NCBI GenBank assembly: GCA_900468065.1 | Contig: UBTA01000057.1 | Coordinates: forward strand, 1 to 64,000 | DNA length: 64,000 nt | Source of the DNA: Hyphomicrobiales bacterium | GTDB taxonomy: Bacteria > Pseudomonadota > Alphaproteobacteria > Rhizobiales > Rhizobiaceae | Direction: 5' to 3' | Part shown: positions 63,814-64,000 of the stretch, in pieces | Layout: every line of letters begins with the position of its first letter | Position numbering within the stretch: position 1 is the first letter of the stretch | Translations under genes and position numbers: made by a program | Notes under the pieces: generated by a model | What the model was told of the DNA's origin: nothing | The model's database searches: none | What the model saw: the letters and a program-made list of their open reading frames with translations, nothing else

Positions 63814-64000
63814 TGGCTGGAAAGATTTCCATCATCGGCCAGCTCGCCGAGATCGACCGCGAGATCCAGATCCGCGAGCGGGTTTATGCCGAGCAGATCC
63901 GCACGGGGAAGATGAAGACAGAGGCGGCGGCCATGCTGATGGACCGCATTCACGCCATTCGAGCGACGCTGGTTTTCTGCAAGGAAAACGAGGCCGATAT
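63813..64000 (+). CDS. Phage early protein, 3'-truncated by window end
   Basis: The first 62 codons of a gene, beginning MAGKISIIGQLAEIDREIQI and continuing as a charged helix (RERVYAEQIRTGKMKTEAAA; MLMDRIHAIRATLVFCKENE). Small coiled proteins like this are common in phage early operons. Its ATG overlaps the previous TAA by one base. The true end is outside the window. Confidence 0.7.
   Translation, partial: MAGKISIIGQLAEIDREIQIRERVYAEQIRTGKMKTEAAAMLMDRIHAIRATLVFCKENEAD

Larger units (their letters stand above)
60886..64000 (+). mobile_element. Mu-like transposable prophage, left arm (continues beyond window)
   Basis: The arrangement is a leftward XRE repressor, a divergent operator, then a rightward early operon with overlapping genes: Ner/Nlp-like HTH, membrane peptide, DnaA-like HTH, ParB-like and two unknowns. 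It is the early region of alphaproteobacterial Mu/RcapMu-type phages, in which MuA transposase and MuB ATPase usually follow. Neither is inside the window, so the class is inferred from order and the Ner-like protein. The left boundary probably lies within 60290-60885, unless the Shedu gene and 59264-60289 are phage cargo, in which case it is further left. Confidence 0.78.

Noticed and set aside
1-64000. tRNA or rRNA genes
   Set aside because: No cloverleaf-like or rRNA-like sequence was noticed on either strand. A covariance-model scan would settle it.

Overview
The window is about 64 kb of a high-GC alphaproteobacterial chromosome, almost certainly Rhizobiaceae (Agrobacterium/Rhizobium/Allorhizobium type). 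This rests on the gene content and product families: aerobic cobaltochelatase CobS/CobT, TIGR02302, DUF2125 and DUF930 proteins, ftsE-ftsX behind a DUF3426-like gene, argH-lptM-lysA, and intergenic palindromic elements of the kind scattered through rhizobial genomes. No rRNA, tRNA or CRISPR array was recognised.

Positions 1-55 kb are mainly housekeeping. 1-2 kb: end of etfA and a 3-hydroxybutyryl-CoA dehydrogenase. 2-6.6 kb: an EAL phosphodiesterase, a GST, an SRPBCC protein, a GlxA-type AraC regulator and TlpA. 6.6-12.4 kb: argH, lptM, lysA and a large TIGR02302 membrane protein. 12.5-20 kb: response regulator, hpt, DUF3426-like gene, ftsEX, YdcF, PlsC, ChaC and DUF2125. 20-28 kb: tyrC-hisC, methyltransferase, gloB, cupin, YddG-like exporter, DUF3108, rpmB and a queuosine-precursor transporter. 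28-33 kb: phytase-like esterase, cobT, cobS, a J-domain protein and BolA. 33-42 kb: caspase-like protein, CBS/CorC protein, aroB-aroK, xerD, accA, an L,D-transpeptidase and a TusA-like protein. 42-52.6 kb: a YCII/ECF42 sigma pair, DUF930, a His-rich COG0523 GTPase, a D,D-carboxypeptidase, an M20 amidohydrolase, Lrp, kdsA, and an alcohol dehydrogenase divergent from its probable AraC activator.

From about 53 kb the content becomes accessory. A SPINDLY-type glycosyltransferase, a divergent glycosyltransferase and an AT-rich FkbM methyltransferase suggest surface or flagellar glycan modification. After a 0.7 kb geneless stretch come a Shedu (SduA) anti-phage nuclease and an unknown exported protein.

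The last 3 kb are the left arm of a Mu-like (transposable) prophage that runs off the window. It has a leftward XRE repressor and a twin-palindrome operator. A tightly overlapping rightward early operon follows: Ner/Nlp-like HTH, a small membrane protein, a DnaA-domain-IV-like HTH, a ParB-like protein and two unknowns. The transposase genes are expected just beyond position 64000. A Shedu defence gene next to, or possibly carried by, a transposable prophage is the most interesting arrangement here.
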